A stretch of DNA of 64,000 nt from Burkholderia catarinensis (GTDB lineage Bacteria > Pseudomonadota > Gammaproteobacteria > Burkholderiales > Burkholderiaceae): the NCBI RefSeq assembly GCF_001883705.2, contig NZ_MDEQ02000022.1:1-64000 (forward strand), written 5' to 3'. How positions within the stretch are numbered: the first letter of the stretch is position 1; each line of letters opens with the position of its first letter. The notes beneath the pieces were generated by a model, which did not search any database, was not told where the DNA came from, and saw nothing but the letters and a program-made list of their open reading frames with translations. Of the stretch, positions 26,035-34,173 are shown piece by piece. The position numbers were made by a program, and so were the translations under genes.

Positions 26035-26941
26035 GGAACTTGGCGATTTCGACGTCATCGAGGACAGCCAGCGCATCCGGCGAATGGACCGCGAGCGAGC
26101 AATACAGCGAGATCAGGTACGACGCGATCGCCTGGTTGTTGATCCCCATGAAGCGCACCGACAGGCCCGGCCCCTGCTCGCCCGCGACGCCCGGCTGATA
26201 CAGGCCGACGACGCCCTGCCGCTTGTCGCCGACGCGCAGCAGCAGGATCTTGGTCTTGCCGTCCGCGACCGGCACCTTGTCCGACGGGATCAGCGGAATG
26301 CCGCGCCACGTGAGGAACTGCGAGCCGAACAGGCTGACCGTCGGCGGCGGCACGCCGCGCCGCGTGCATTCGCGGCCGAACGCGGCGATCGCGAGCGGGT
26401 GCGTGAGGAAGAACGCGGGTTCCTTCCACACCTTGGTCAGCAGCTCGTCGAGATCGTCCGGCGTCGGTGCGCCCGTCAGCGGGAAGATCCGCTGTTCGTC
26501 GGTCACGTTCGCCAGCAGCCCGTAGTCGGGGTTGTTGATCAGCTGGCTTTCCTGCAGTTCCTTGATCGTCTCGATCGTCAGGCGCAGCTGTTCCTTGATC
26601 TGGTCGTGAGGACTGCTGTAAAGATCGGAGATGCGCGTATGCACGTCGAGCACCGTGCTCACCGCGTTCAGGAAGTATTCGCGCGGCTGTTCCTCGTACG
26701 GCACGAAGGTCTGCGGCAGCACGCTCTCGTCCTCGAGCTGCGTGCATGCGGCGCGCACCGCTTCCGGGTTCTTCACCTGGTTCAGGCGATAGATGCCGGC
26801 CTCGACCGGCACCCATTGCAGCAGATGGGTCAGCCAGCGCGGCGTGATCGTGGAAAGCTGGGGGACGGTCTTGGTAGCGTTCGCTAGTTGGCGGGCGGCG
26901 TGATCGCTCAGCGCGGCCGTGCCGCTTGCAACGGTCGACAT
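26009..26941 (-). CDS. Family 2A encapsulin nanocompartment shell protein (SrpI-like)
   Basis: 310 residues; GGAG about 7 nt before the ATG. It matches the family 2A (SrpI) shell proteins of HK97 phage-capsid fold: an N-terminal arm (SDHAARQLANATKTVPQLST), ITPRWLTHLLQWVPVEAGIY, LTIETIKELQESQLINNPDY, and the C-terminal RFMGINNQAIASYLISLYCS and KFHDYPDTYR. No cyclic-nucleotide-binding insertion is present, which separates it from family 2B. Such proteins assemble into ~24-nm cages of 60 subunits and enclose a cysteine desulfurase; here that cargo is the next gene, overlapping by 26 nt. Experimentally studied members store or mobilise sulfur under limitation. Confidence 0.95.
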   Translation of the reverse strand: MSTVASGTAALSDHAARQLANATKTVPQLSTITPRWLTHLLQWVPVEAGIYRLNQVKNPEAVRAACTQLEDESVLPQTFVPYEEQPREYFLNAVSTVLDVHTRISDLYSSPHDQIKEQLRLTIETIKELQESQLINNPDYGLLANVTDEQRIFPLTGAPTPDDLDELLTKVWKEPAFFLTHPLAIAAFGRECTRRGVPPPTVSLFGSQFLTWRGIPLIPSDKVPVADGKTKILLLRVGDKRQGVVGLYQPGVAGEQGPGLSVRFMGINNQAIASYLISLYCSLAVHSPDALAVLDDVEIAKFHDYPDTYR

Positions 26942-27028
26942 GTGTGGCTCCGGGTTCTTAAGAAGAAAAACGGGATTGCTTATGACGCTCGGTGATTATC
27001 GGAAGCACCCACCTGCCGGCTCAACATG

Positions 27029-27040
27029 CTATAGCCGTCA
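27029..27040 (-). promoter_or_regulatory. Shared 12-bp motif upstream of encapsulin
   Basis: TGACGGCTATAG (minus-strand reading) lies ~88 nt before the encapsulin ATG. The identical 12-mer lies at 28819-28830, ~74 nt before the rhodanese ATG. It could be the operator of the XRE protein encoded between them, or part of a shared promoter, with TATAG as the -10. It is within the 136-bp gap between the XRE and encapsulin genes. Confidence 0.5.
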
Positions 27041-27077
27041 TGCCATGCAACCGAAGGGGAAAGAATGCGAGGCGGCC

Positions 27078-27299
27078 TCAGGTGGCGTACACACCCGGCA
27101 GCAACATCGAGATCGACACGTCGAACGCGCGCGCGATCTTGTCGGCCGTGACGATCGACGCGATCGCCTCGCCGCGCTCGATCTCGCCGACATACGAGCG
27201 GTTCAGCCCCGCATGCTCGGCAAGCTGCTCCTGCGACCACGTGCGCGCTTCGCGCAGCTTGCGCACGTTGGCGCCGAAGTGATGGATGAGGTCGCTCAT
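27078..27299 (-). CDS. Small XRE-family regulator
   Basis: 73 residues, essentially one helix-turn-helix domain: NVRKLREARTWSQEQLAEHA, then GLNRSYVGEIERGEAIAS, with no ligand domain. AGGAGG precedes the ATG and overlaps the stop region of the serine acetyltransferase gene, 8 bp upstream. It is a likely local regulator of the nanocompartment genes. By analogy with other sulfur-related XRE proteins it may respond to sulfur supply, but no sensor residue is evident. Confidence 0.88.
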   Translation of the reverse strand: MSDLIHHFGANVRKLREARTWSQEQLAEHAGLNRSYVGEIERGEAIASIVTADKIARAFDVSISMLLPGVYAT

Positions 27300-27307
27300 C
27301 GCGCCTC

Positions 27308-28246
27308 CTAGGCGACCGGCGCCGCCGCGCGCGGCGCGGCGTTCGCTTCGCTGCGCAGCACGGCCTGCGTGACGTTCGCGCCGGCCGGCACGTCCTGCGT
27401 GAGCCACACGTTGCCGCCGATCACCGCGCCGTGCCCGATCGTCACGCGGCCGAGGATCGTTGCGCCCGCATAGATCACCACATCGTCCTCGACGACCGGA
27501 TGGCGCGCGAGCCCTTTCTCCAGGTGGCCGGCCGCATCGCGCGGGAAGCGCTTCGCGCCGAGCGTGACGGCCTGGTACACGCGCACGCGCTCGCCGATGA
27601 TCGCCGTCTCGCCGATCACGACACCCGTGCCGTGATCGATGAAGAAACCCGCGCCGATGCGCGCGCCCGGATGAATGTCGATGCCCGTCTCCGCATGCGC
27701 CTGCTCGGCGATGATCCGCGCGAGCAGCGGCAGGCCGAGCCCGTACAGTTCGTGCGCGAGCCGGTGGTGGATCATCGCGAGGATGCCCGGGTAGCACAGC
27801 AGCACTTCGTCGACGCTGCCGGCCGCCGGATCGCCGTGAAAGGCGGCCAGCACGTCGCTGTCGAGCAGCCGGCGAATCTCCGGCAATCGCGCGGCGAACG
27901 CCTGCACGGCCGTCGACGCGACTGCGTCGACGGTCTCGATCGGCCCGTCGGGGTGACGCTGGCGCGCGGTGTAGCGCAACTCGAGCATCACCTGCGCGAG
28001 CAGCGCATTCAGCGCCGCGTCGAGCGCATGGGCCACGTGGAAGTTCTCGCTCTCCTGCCGCAAATCGGGTGGCCCGAGCCTCATCGGGAACAGCACGCCC
28101 TTCAGCGCGCCGACGATCTGCGCGAGCGCCTCGCGCGCCGGCAGGTCGCGCCCGCCCGGTTCGAGCGAGCGACGCTGCTTCTCGCGCCATGCGCGGCGCA
28201 CGGTCTGCAGCGATTGAACGATGTCGTCGATATCGAATGCGGCCAT
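27308..28246 (-). CDS. Serine O-acetyltransferase (EpsC/CysE family)
   Basis: 312 residues. An N-terminal helical domain of ~160 residues is followed by the left-handed beta-helix with hexapeptide repeats: DIHPGARIGAGFFIDHGTGV, VIGETAIIGERVRVYQAVTL, then KGLARHPVVEDDVVIYAGAT and GAVIGGNVWLTQDVPAG. The catalytic His is in FIDHGTGV and RHPVV holds the second conserved His. It converts L-serine and acetyl-CoA to O-acetylserine, the acceptor for sulfide in cysteine synthesis. Its place in this operon would supply cysteine for the encapsulated desulfurase, or re-use released sulfur. It ends 8 bp before the XRE gene. Confidence 0.95.
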   Translation of the reverse strand: MAAFDIDDIVQSLQTVRRAWREKQRRSLEPGGRDLPAREALAQIVGALKGVLFPMRLGPPDLRQESENFHVAHALDAALNALLAQVMLELRYTARQRHPDGPIETVDAVASTAVQAFAARLPEIRRLLDSDVLAAFHGDPAAGSVDEVLLCYPGILAMIHHRLAHELYGLGLPLLARIIAEQAHAETGIDIHPGARIGAGFFIDHGTGVVIGETAIIGERVRVYQAVTLGAKRFPRDAAGHLEKGLARHPVVEDDVVIYAGATILGRVTIGHGAVIGGNVWLTQDVPAGANVTQAVLRSEANAAPRAAAPVA

Positions 28247-28274
28247 GATGCTTTCTCCCCGTATCGGCCGTGTA

Positions 28275-28745
28275 TCAGTCCTGCGCCCACGGCAGGCCGC
28301 GAAGGCGCCAACCGTTGCGACTGCCGCGATGCTGCCGTTCGTCGAGGTCGCCCTCGAAGCCTTCGAGCACGTTGAATACCTGCGTGAAACCGCCCTTCGC
28401 CGCGGCTTCGGCCGCCAGCGCCGACCGGTTGCCGCTGCGGCACAACAGCAACACGACGGCCTCCTTGCCGGTCTTCGCTTCCAGTTCGCGCACGAAGCGC
28501 GGGTTGCGCGTCAGGCTCGTGCCGGTCGCCCACGGCACATGCAGCGACTCCGGCACGTGGCCGACGAATTTCCGTTCCTCGGCGGTGCGTACGTCCACCA
28601 GCAACGCATCGCCGGCCGAGAACAGCGCCCACGCAGCTTCCGGCGCGACGCCGCCCGCGTAGGGCTTGCCGGCCGCCGCGGCTGCCGCGCGCGCGTCTTC
28701 GAGCGCCTGCTGCGCAGCGGTTCGTTCTTCCAGTCCAACCGTCAT
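28275..28745 (-). CDS. Rhodanese-domain sulfurtransferase
   Basis: 156 residues from the ATG at 28745 (AAGGA upstream). The single rhodanese domain follows a short Ala-rich helix: GDALLVDVRTAEERKFVGHV, then VVLLLCRSGNRSALAAEAAA with active-site Cys102 in the CRSGNRS loop. Such enzymes carry sulfane sulfur as a Cys persulfide and pass it to acceptors such as cyanide, glutathione or thioredoxin. It is the first gene of the sulfur nanocompartment cluster, 28 bp upstream of the acetyltransferase. Confidence 0.93.
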   Translation of the reverse strand: MTVGLEERTAAQQALEDARAAAAAAGKPYAGGVAPEAAWALFSAGDALLVDVRTAEERKFVGHVPESLHVPWATGTSLTRNPRFVRELEAKTGKEAVVLLLCRSGNRSALAAEAAAKGGFTQVFNVLEGFEGDLDERQHRGSRNGWRLRGLPWAQD

Positions 28746-29124
28746 GACACTTCCTTGTTTTCGCAGATTCGTATGAACAAAAACACCGGGAATGCGGCCG
28801 TTGCAGCTTGCGTGCTGTCTATAGCCGTCAGCGCCACTATGCGAGTGCAGCCGGGCCAGCAGAACCAATAAAAATTCATTTCCTAATCAGCGGCGCGGGG
28901 AATGCAATAGCAGACGCGCGCTATCGATGCGCGGTCGTTGGCGGGCAGGAAATACGGGACGATGACCGTTCGATGTCATGCATCGAAGGGTTCGTTCTGG
29001 AAGGAAAGGCGGGAGACGATCAACGCGGCGTACCGCGCGTTGTCATGGAATCCGAAATGGAATGGATGGCGCGATGCATCGGCGCTGCCCTGCGGCAACG
29101 CCGATGCATGCGCCCGTCAGCACA
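28746..29124. other. Intergenic region, 379 bp
   Basis: Contains the promoter region and shared motif of the nanocompartment operon (28746 to ~28900). I see no gene in the remaining 220 bp. Confidence 0.5.
28819..28830 (-). promoter_or_regulatory. Shared 12-bp motif upstream of rhodanese operon
   Basis: TGACGGCTATAG on the minus strand, identical to the copy upstream of encapsulin at 27029-27040, with similar distance to the start codon (about 74 against 88 nt). It is a candidate operator or promoter element of a small regulon. Confidence 0.5.
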
Positions 29125-30525
29125 TCAAGCCACCGGATCGACCGGCGCCACCGGCACGCCGCGCGCTTCGATATCGCGCCCCGCGCGCAAACACAGATCC
29201 TCGCGGTGATGCGCGGCCACTACCTGCACGCCCACCGGCACGCCGTTCACGAGCGAAGTCGTCACGGCCAGCCCCGGCAGCCCCATCGCGGGCAGCGCGC
29301 GCAACGTGAGCTGCGCTTCCCACACGCGCTCGAAGCCGCCCGGCTCCTGCCGGTCGAGATCGTCGGGAAACGGCAATTCCGACGACACGGGCAGCAGCAA
29401 GACCGGATATTCGTCGAGAAACAGCCGCCACTGTCGCGTCAGCGTCGTGCGCCGGACAAGCGCGCGGCTGATCACGTCAGCCGGCAGATCGCGCACCTTG
29501 CCGCGCACGGCGGCGATCACCGCAGCCGCACCCGGATCGCCATCGCTGGCCACCGCATTCGCCAATGCATCGAAACCGTCGCCCAGCCAAAGCTGTTCCT
29601 GCAGCAGCGCGGCTTCGCGCATCGGCGGCGTATCGTCGATCTCGTCGACGGTCCAGCCCGCATCGACGAGCCGGCGTGCGGCATCGCGCAACGCGGCCTC
29701 GACTTCGGGCACGACCTGCAATCCGCCCGGACGCACGCACAGCGCCACGCGCTTCAGCACGTCGCGCCCGTCGAACGGCACTGCAACGTGCCACGGATCG
29801 CGCGGGTCAGGCGCGGCGAACGCACGCAGCGCGAGCGAAAGATCGTCGATCGTGCGTGCGATCGGCCCCGCCGTCGACATCAGTTGCGCGCCGATCGCAC
29901 GCTCGGGCGACGATGCGTTGAACGCCGGCACACGCCCAAGCGACGGCCGAATCCCATGCACGCCGCACGCGTAGGCCGGGTAACGCACCGAGCCGCCGAT
30001 GTCGGTGCCGACCGCGAGCGGGCCGATCCCGGCGGCCACGGCAGCCGCCGCGCCGCCGCTCGATCCGCCCGGCGTCAGCGACCGATTACGCGGATTGTAC
30101 GTATGGCCGTGCACGAGATTCGACGTGAACCAGCGCAGCGCGAACGTCGGCGAATTGGTGCGACCAAGCAGGATTCCGCCGGCTTTTCGGATGTTGCCGA
30201 CCACCGGGCTGTCGGCGCTCGCGATCAGGTTCTCCTGCAGGCGCGTACCGTTGGTCGTCGCAAAGCCGGCCTGATCGACGTTGATCTTCACGGTCACCGG
30301 CACGCCCGCGAGCGGGCCCGGATCGTCGCCGCGCGCGATCGCGCGGTCGACTTCGTCGGCCTGCCGCCGCACGTCGTCGGGGCGGTGTTCGATCACCGCG
30401 TTGATCGCCGGATTCACCGCGTCGAGACGATCGAGCACGGCGTCAGCCACTTCGCGCGCCGACACTTCACGTTGACGCACGCGCTTCGCGAGTTCGGTTG
30501 CCGACAGTTGCCAGAGTTCCGTCAT
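29125..30525 (-). CDS. Amidase (amidase-signature family)
   Basis: 466 residues from the ATG at 30525, with AAGGAG five bases before. The Ser-cisSer-Lys triad is visible: Lys in VPVTVKINVDQAG, and the Gly/Ser-rich SLTPGGSSGGAAAAVAAGIG and GTDIGGSVRYPAYACGVHGI. It hydrolyses carboxamides to acids and ammonia; the natural substrate is unknown. The chain ends with a CLRAGRDIEA helix typical of the family. The next gene upstream is an exported alpha/beta hydrolase 82 bp away. Confidence 0.93.
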   Translation of the reverse strand: MTELWQLSATELAKRVRQREVSAREVADAVLDRLDAVNPAINAVIEHRPDDVRRQADEVDRAIARGDDPGPLAGVPVTVKINVDQAGFATTNGTRLQENLIASADSPVVGNIRKAGGILLGRTNSPTFALRWFTSNLVHGHTYNPRNRSLTPGGSSGGAAAAVAAGIGPLAVGTDIGGSVRYPAYACGVHGIRPSLGRVPAFNASSPERAIGAQLMSTAGPIARTIDDLSLALRAFAAPDPRDPWHVAVPFDGRDVLKRVALCVRPGGLQVVPEVEAALRDAARRLVDAGWTVDEIDDTPPMREAALLQEQLWLGDGFDALANAVASDGDPGAAAVIAAVRGKVRDLPADVISRALVRRTTLTRQWRLFLDEYPVLLLPVSSELPFPDDLDRQEPGGFERVWEAQLTLRALPAMGLPGLAVTTSLVNGVPVGVQVVAAHHREDLCLRAGRDIEARGVPVAPVDPVA

Positions 30526-30607
30526 GACTTCTCCTTGTGGAAGGACATCACAATCACTCACGGCGCCGCGCGTCATCGGCGACGCGAAGACGCGGCGCCG
30601 CGTTCGC

Positions 30608-31399
30608 TCACTGCGTATCCTGCTTCGCGCGCTCCGCGGCCGCGATGATCGCGTCGGCCACGGCCTTCGGCTGGCTCAGCATCGAGACGTGGCTGCCGTT
30701 CACGCGCGTGACCGTCGCGCCGATCCGCTTCGCCATCGCTTCCTGCAGCTTCGGATCGATCATCCGGTCCTGCGTCGCGACGACGAACGTCGACGGCTTC
30801 GCATGCCAGGCGGCCTGCGTGACCTTCTCCGAGATGCAACCGCTATACCACGGCCCCTGGGTCGCGGCAACGATGCGCTGCTGCGCGGGCGGCAGGTCCG
30901 GCGCGAAATCCTGCGCGATCGCCTTGTCCGACAGCCGTGCGAAACCGCCCGCGTCCTTGCGCAGCTCGCCGGCCCATGACGGTGCCGGCAGCCCCTGCGT
31001 GACATCGGCGATCGACTGGCCGTTGTCGGGCGCGAACGCCGCGACGTACACGAGCGACTTCACCTTGTCGTCGTTGCCCGCATCGCTGATCACGACGCCG
31101 GCCCACGAATGGCCCACCAGCACGACGGGCCCCTTCTGCTCGTCGATCGTGCGCTTCGTCGCGGCCGCATCGTCGGCGAGCGAGCTCAGCGGATTCTGTA
31201 CCGACACCACGTGCAGCCCGCGCGCCTCGAGCAGCGGAATCACGCGGTTCCAGCTCGACCCGTCGGCGAACGCGCCGTGCACGAGCACGACATTCGTGCC
31301 CTTCAGGTCGTCCTTCGGCGCGGCCTGCGCCGCGACCGCGCCGAACAGCCCGCCGATCACCGCGGCGGATACCAGAACCCGTTTCATCAAACCGGCCAT
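30608..31399 (-). CDS. Exported alpha/beta hydrolase
   Basis: 263 residues. I chose the ATG at 31399 (third codon of the open frame) because AAGGAG is 7 nt upstream of it, but only 1 nt from the ATG at 31405. A signal peptide ends AQA-AP. The mature enzyme has VVLVHGAFADGSSWNRVIPL with the oxyanion region, nucleophile Ser in VLVGHSWAGVV, and the C-terminal catalytic His in VNGSHVSML. It is close to the small esterase or salicylate-esterase-like group with the HGAF motif. The substrate is unknown. Confidence 0.9.
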   Translation of the reverse strand: MAGLMKRVLVSAAVIGGLFGAVAAQAAPKDDLKGTNVVLVHGAFADGSSWNRVIPLLEARGLHVVSVQNPLSSLADDAAATKRTIDEQKGPVVLVGHSWAGVVISDAGNDDKVKSLVYVAAFAPDNGQSIADVTQGLPAPSWAGELRKDAGGFARLSDKAIAQDFAPDLPPAQQRIVAATQGPWYSGCISEKVTQAAWHAKPSTFVVATQDRMIDPKLQEAMAKRIGATVTRVNGSHVSMLSQPKAVADAIIAAAERAKQDTQ

Positions 31400-31483
31400 C
31401 GTCATGCTCCTTACTCTGTCGTGTTGTTCAAATAAAGTGCTGTAGTGGCAGCCGCGCCCGCATGCGGCAGGCGCGGCACCGGA

Positions 31484-31828
31484 TCACGAATGGGCGTACA
31501 GGTCATCGGCGGCGTTCCGTGCGACACGCGACTGCGCCGCATCGCGATGGCCGGCAGGCGCCGACGCGTCGGCCACGTTGTCGCCTTGCGACTTCGACGG
31601 GCCGTTCTGGTCGGAACGCGCGACCTGCTGCGCGGCGACGGCGTTCTCTGCGGCAGCGATATCGTCCGGGTAATTGGCTTCGCTGCTGGCCGGGCTGTAG
31701 CCGGCCTTCTCGAGCCGGACGAGGTCGGCACGCACGTCGGCACGCGTGAGGCCGTGGCCGGTATCGGCGAACGACAATGCGGGGATCGAAGCGAGGACGG
31801 CAACGGCGAGGATTCGAGCGGCTTTCAT
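31484..31828 (-). CDS. DUF4148 secreted protein
   Basis: 114 residues with a signal peptide ending SFA-D and the DUF4148 pattern GLTRADVRADLVRLEKAGYS, then PASSEANYPDDIAAAE. The family is common and multi-copy in Burkholderia and relatives, and its function is unknown. The rest is Ala/Gln/Ser-rich and probably disordered. AAGGAGA precedes the ATG. It is a monocistronic unit. Confidence 0.93.
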   Translation of the reverse strand: MKAARILAVAVLASIPALSFADTGHGLTRADVRADLVRLEKAGYSPASSEANYPDDIAAAENAVAAQQVARSDQNGPSKSQGDNVADASAPAGHRDAAQSRVARNAADDLYAHS

Positions 31829-32048
31829 GAGTGTTCTCCTTGAAGGAAGTGGGTCTGTCGATCATTCGGTATCCGATCCAGATGTCTGGCATCGAACGTT
31901 TCCTGCATGTCGACAGTAGAACCCGCTCACGTATCCGGCATGTTTCCGGAACCGGTGCTTTCTGCATGCCAGTTTTTCCGGAACCGCCGCAGATACAGTG
32001 CGATACAAACCCGCGTGCCGATGCGTTAGCCGCCGCAAAAAACACTAC

Positions 32049-32079
32049 AAAAAAGGCGTGCCTCGCACGGCACGCCTTT
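32049..32079 (-). terminator. Terminator after the cytochrome P460 gene
   Basis: Minus-strand hairpin AAAGGCGTGCC/GGCACGCCTTT with a 6-nt loop, followed by a T-run. It lies ~30 bp after the P460 stop. Confidence 0.85.
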
Positions 32080-32110
32080 CGTTTCACCCATCACGCGATG
32101 TCACATCACG

Positions 32111-32647
32111 TCACGGCGCCAACCGCGTGAACACAAAGTCGTGGTTCTTCACCCGCGCCTGGTGACACGCAAAGCAGGTCTGATGCTGGCCGATATCGGC
32201 CGGCACGCCGTTGATGAAGCGCCCGAAGCCCCAGCCGCCCGTCGACGCATAGCGACGCGAATCCTTCACCATCACCTGCACGGTGGTCGCCTGGCCCGGC
32301 ACGGTCGCCGACGGGAACTCGTCCGACTGCTTGCGCTTGTACGCGAGCTTCACGAGGATCGTGCCGTCCGGAAACGGCAGCGTCGACTTTTCGAGCGCAC
32401 GCATCGCGACGGGATTGCCGAGCACCACGCGCAATTCGTCGAGCGGCGCCGCTTCCTCGGCCGGCGCGACCATTTCCCATTTCCGGTAGCCGGGCGGGAT
32501 CGTCACGCCGTAGATCGGCGACGCGGCCGGCTTCGGCTGCTCCGCGAACGCGGCCGGGCCGCTGGCCGACAGCGCGCCGGCCAGCAACACGCCCGCGACG
32601 AGCGCACGGCGCGCGCCGTGACGCACAACACCGATATCCGCCCGCAT
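32111..32647 (-). CDS. Cytochrome P460-family haem protein
   Basis: 178 residues with a signal peptide (SGPAAFA-E). It has IYGVTIPPGYRKWEMVAPAE near the N-terminus, a beta-sheet region, and the c-type haem site CFACH in QHQTCFACHQARV close to the C-terminus. P460 proteins oxidise hydroxylamine, while many cytochrome c'-beta relatives bind NO; which applies here is unknown. The ATG shares one base with the stop of the upstream hydrolase (TGATG at 32645-32649), so the two are translationally coupled, an odd pairing. Confidence 0.9.
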   Translation of the reverse strand: MRADIGVVRHGARRALVAGVLLAGALSASGPAAFAEQPKPAASPIYGVTIPPGYRKWEMVAPAEEAAPLDELRVVLGNPVAMRALEKSTLPFPDGTILVKLAYKRKQSDEFPSATVPGQATTVQVMVKDSRRYASTGGWGFGRFINGVPADIGQHQTCFACHQARVKNHDFVFTRLAP

Positions 32648-33690
32648 CACAGATGCTCCACTTGCAGGATCGCATCTGCGAACGCCTGCGGCGCTTCCTG
32701 CGGCAGGTTGTGGCCGATGCCGCCGGTGATCGTCCGGTGCTGGTACTTGCCGGTAAACTTCTTCGCGTACGCGGCCGGTGCCGGATGCGGCGCGCCGTTC
32801 GCATCGCCTTCCATCGTGATCGTCGGGACGGTGATGGCCGGGCCGGCCGCGAGCCGCCGCTCGATGTCGTCGTATTTCGCTTCGCCCTTCGCGAGACCGA
32901 GGCGCCAGCGATAGTTGTGGATCACGACGGCCACGTGGTCGGGATTCTGGAACGCCGCGGCGCTGCGCGTATAGGTCTCGTCGGAGAACTGCCACTTCGG
33001 CGACGCGAGCTGCCAGATCAGCTTGTTGAACGCATCGCGGTTCTCCGCGTAGCCGAGCGCGCCGCGCTCGGTCGAGAAGTAGAACTGATACCACCACTGG
33101 AGTTCGGCCTGCGGCGGCAGCGGCTTGCTATTCGCCTGCTGGCTGCCGATCAGGTAGCCGCTCACCGACACCAGCGCCTTCACGCGCTGCGGCCACAGCG
33201 CCGCGATGACGTCGGCCGTGCGTGCGCCCCAGTCGTAGCCGCCGAACACCGCACTGTCGATCTTCAGCGCATCCATCAGCGCGACGATGTCGACAGCCGT
33301 CACCGCCTGCTGGCCGTTGCGCAGCGTGTCGGCCGAGCGGAACGTCGTCGAGCCGTAGCCGCGCAGGTACGGCACGATCACGCGATAACCGGCCGCCGTG
33401 AGCAGCGGCGCGACGTCCGCGTAGCTGTAGATGTCGTACGGCCAGCCGTGCAGCAGGAACACGACGGGGCCGTTCTTCGGCCCGAGGTCGGCATACCCGA
33501 CGTTGAGCACGCCCGCGTCGATCTGGTGGATCGTGCCCAGCGACGCGACGCCGGCCGCGCGCGTCGCAGTCGATGTATCGGGCGCCGGCTGCGCTTGCGC
33601 CAGGGTGCTGAACCCGAGGTCGGCAAGACTCAGGCTCGCCAGCGTCGTGCCCAGGATCAGGCGGCGGCGGGTGTTCACGGTATCAGGCAT
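32647..33690 (-). CDS. Tat-exported epoxide-hydrolase-like alpha/beta hydrolase
   Basis: 347 residues from the ATG at 33690 (GGAG upstream). The N-terminus NTRRRLILGTTLASLSLADL looks like a twin-arginine (Tat) signal. The mature enzyme has HGWP in VVFLLHGWPYDIYSYADVAP, then a GGYDWGAR nucleophile elbow in which Asp replaces the usual Ser, as in epoxide hydrolases and dehalogenases, and a C-terminal catalytic His in GGIGHNLPQEAP. It is coupled to the cytochrome P460 gene. The likely job is hydrolysis of an epoxide or halide in the periplasm. Confidence 0.9.
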   Translation of the reverse strand: MPDTVNTRRRLILGTTLASLSLADLGFSTLAQAQPAPDTSTATRAAGVASLGTIHQIDAGVLNVGYADLGPKNGPVVFLLHGWPYDIYSYADVAPLLTAAGYRVIVPYLRGYGSTTFRSADTLRNGQQAVTAVDIVALMDALKIDSAVFGGYDWGARTADVIAALWPQRVKALVSVSGYLIGSQQANSKPLPPQAELQWWYQFYFSTERGALGYAENRDAFNKLIWQLASPKWQFSDETYTRSAAAFQNPDHVAVVIHNYRWRLGLAKGEAKYDDIERRLAAGPAITVPTITMEGDANGAPHPAPAAYAKKFTGKYQHRTITGGIGHNLPQEAPQAFADAILQVEHL

Positions 33691-34173
33691 GACTCGTTCT
33701 CCATTGTCGATCGCTAAGGAAGGGCCCGCGGCACGTGCGGCCATTCGGGTGTCGCCGTTCGCAGCGGCAGCGCATGGCACTGCGCCGCCGTGTGAATCGC
33801 TTCACCGGTTTTATATCCGAACCATCCGGAGGCTTTGTATCTCAACGTATCGGTGTGCGAACACGACACACAGCGATTCAAAAATCAGGCGGGAAACGAT
33901 GCTTTCGAGCAGCCGCGCGGCACACGCACCCCGCGCGCCGGTGCATCAGAACAGCGTGACGATCGCGCGCACGCCGAGCACTGCGACGTAGCAGCCCGCG
34001 AGCTGCACGCCCGGCGCGATGTTTGCACCGCGGGCCGATCGTCCGTCCAGGTATTGCCGGTTCAATGTCGCGTATCCGGCGGACCAGCGGTTCGCGCAGG
34101 CGTTGAGCGCGGTCACGTCGAAACGAACACGCGCCGCGCACCACGCCGGCCCGTGTTCCCCGTCATTCCCCGC
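33691..34173. other. Intergenic region, 483 bp, with a possible gene remnant
   Basis: Nothing complete. On the minus strand, a GTG at 34116 opens a 56-codon frame to 33946 ending GVQLAGCYVAVLGVRAIVTL, one hydrophobic segment. It has no ribosome site and no recognisable family, so it may be the tail of a lost membrane-protein gene. Confidence 0.35.

Noticed and set aside
24577..26142. Plus-strand open frame of 521 codons
   Set aside because: Antisense to the cysteine desulfurase; no recognisable motif.
26942..27077. Conventional -35/-10 promoter for encapsulin
   Set aside because: No hexamer pair at 16-18 bp spacing fits well; TATAGC in the shared motif has no good -35. Kept only as a regulatory motif.
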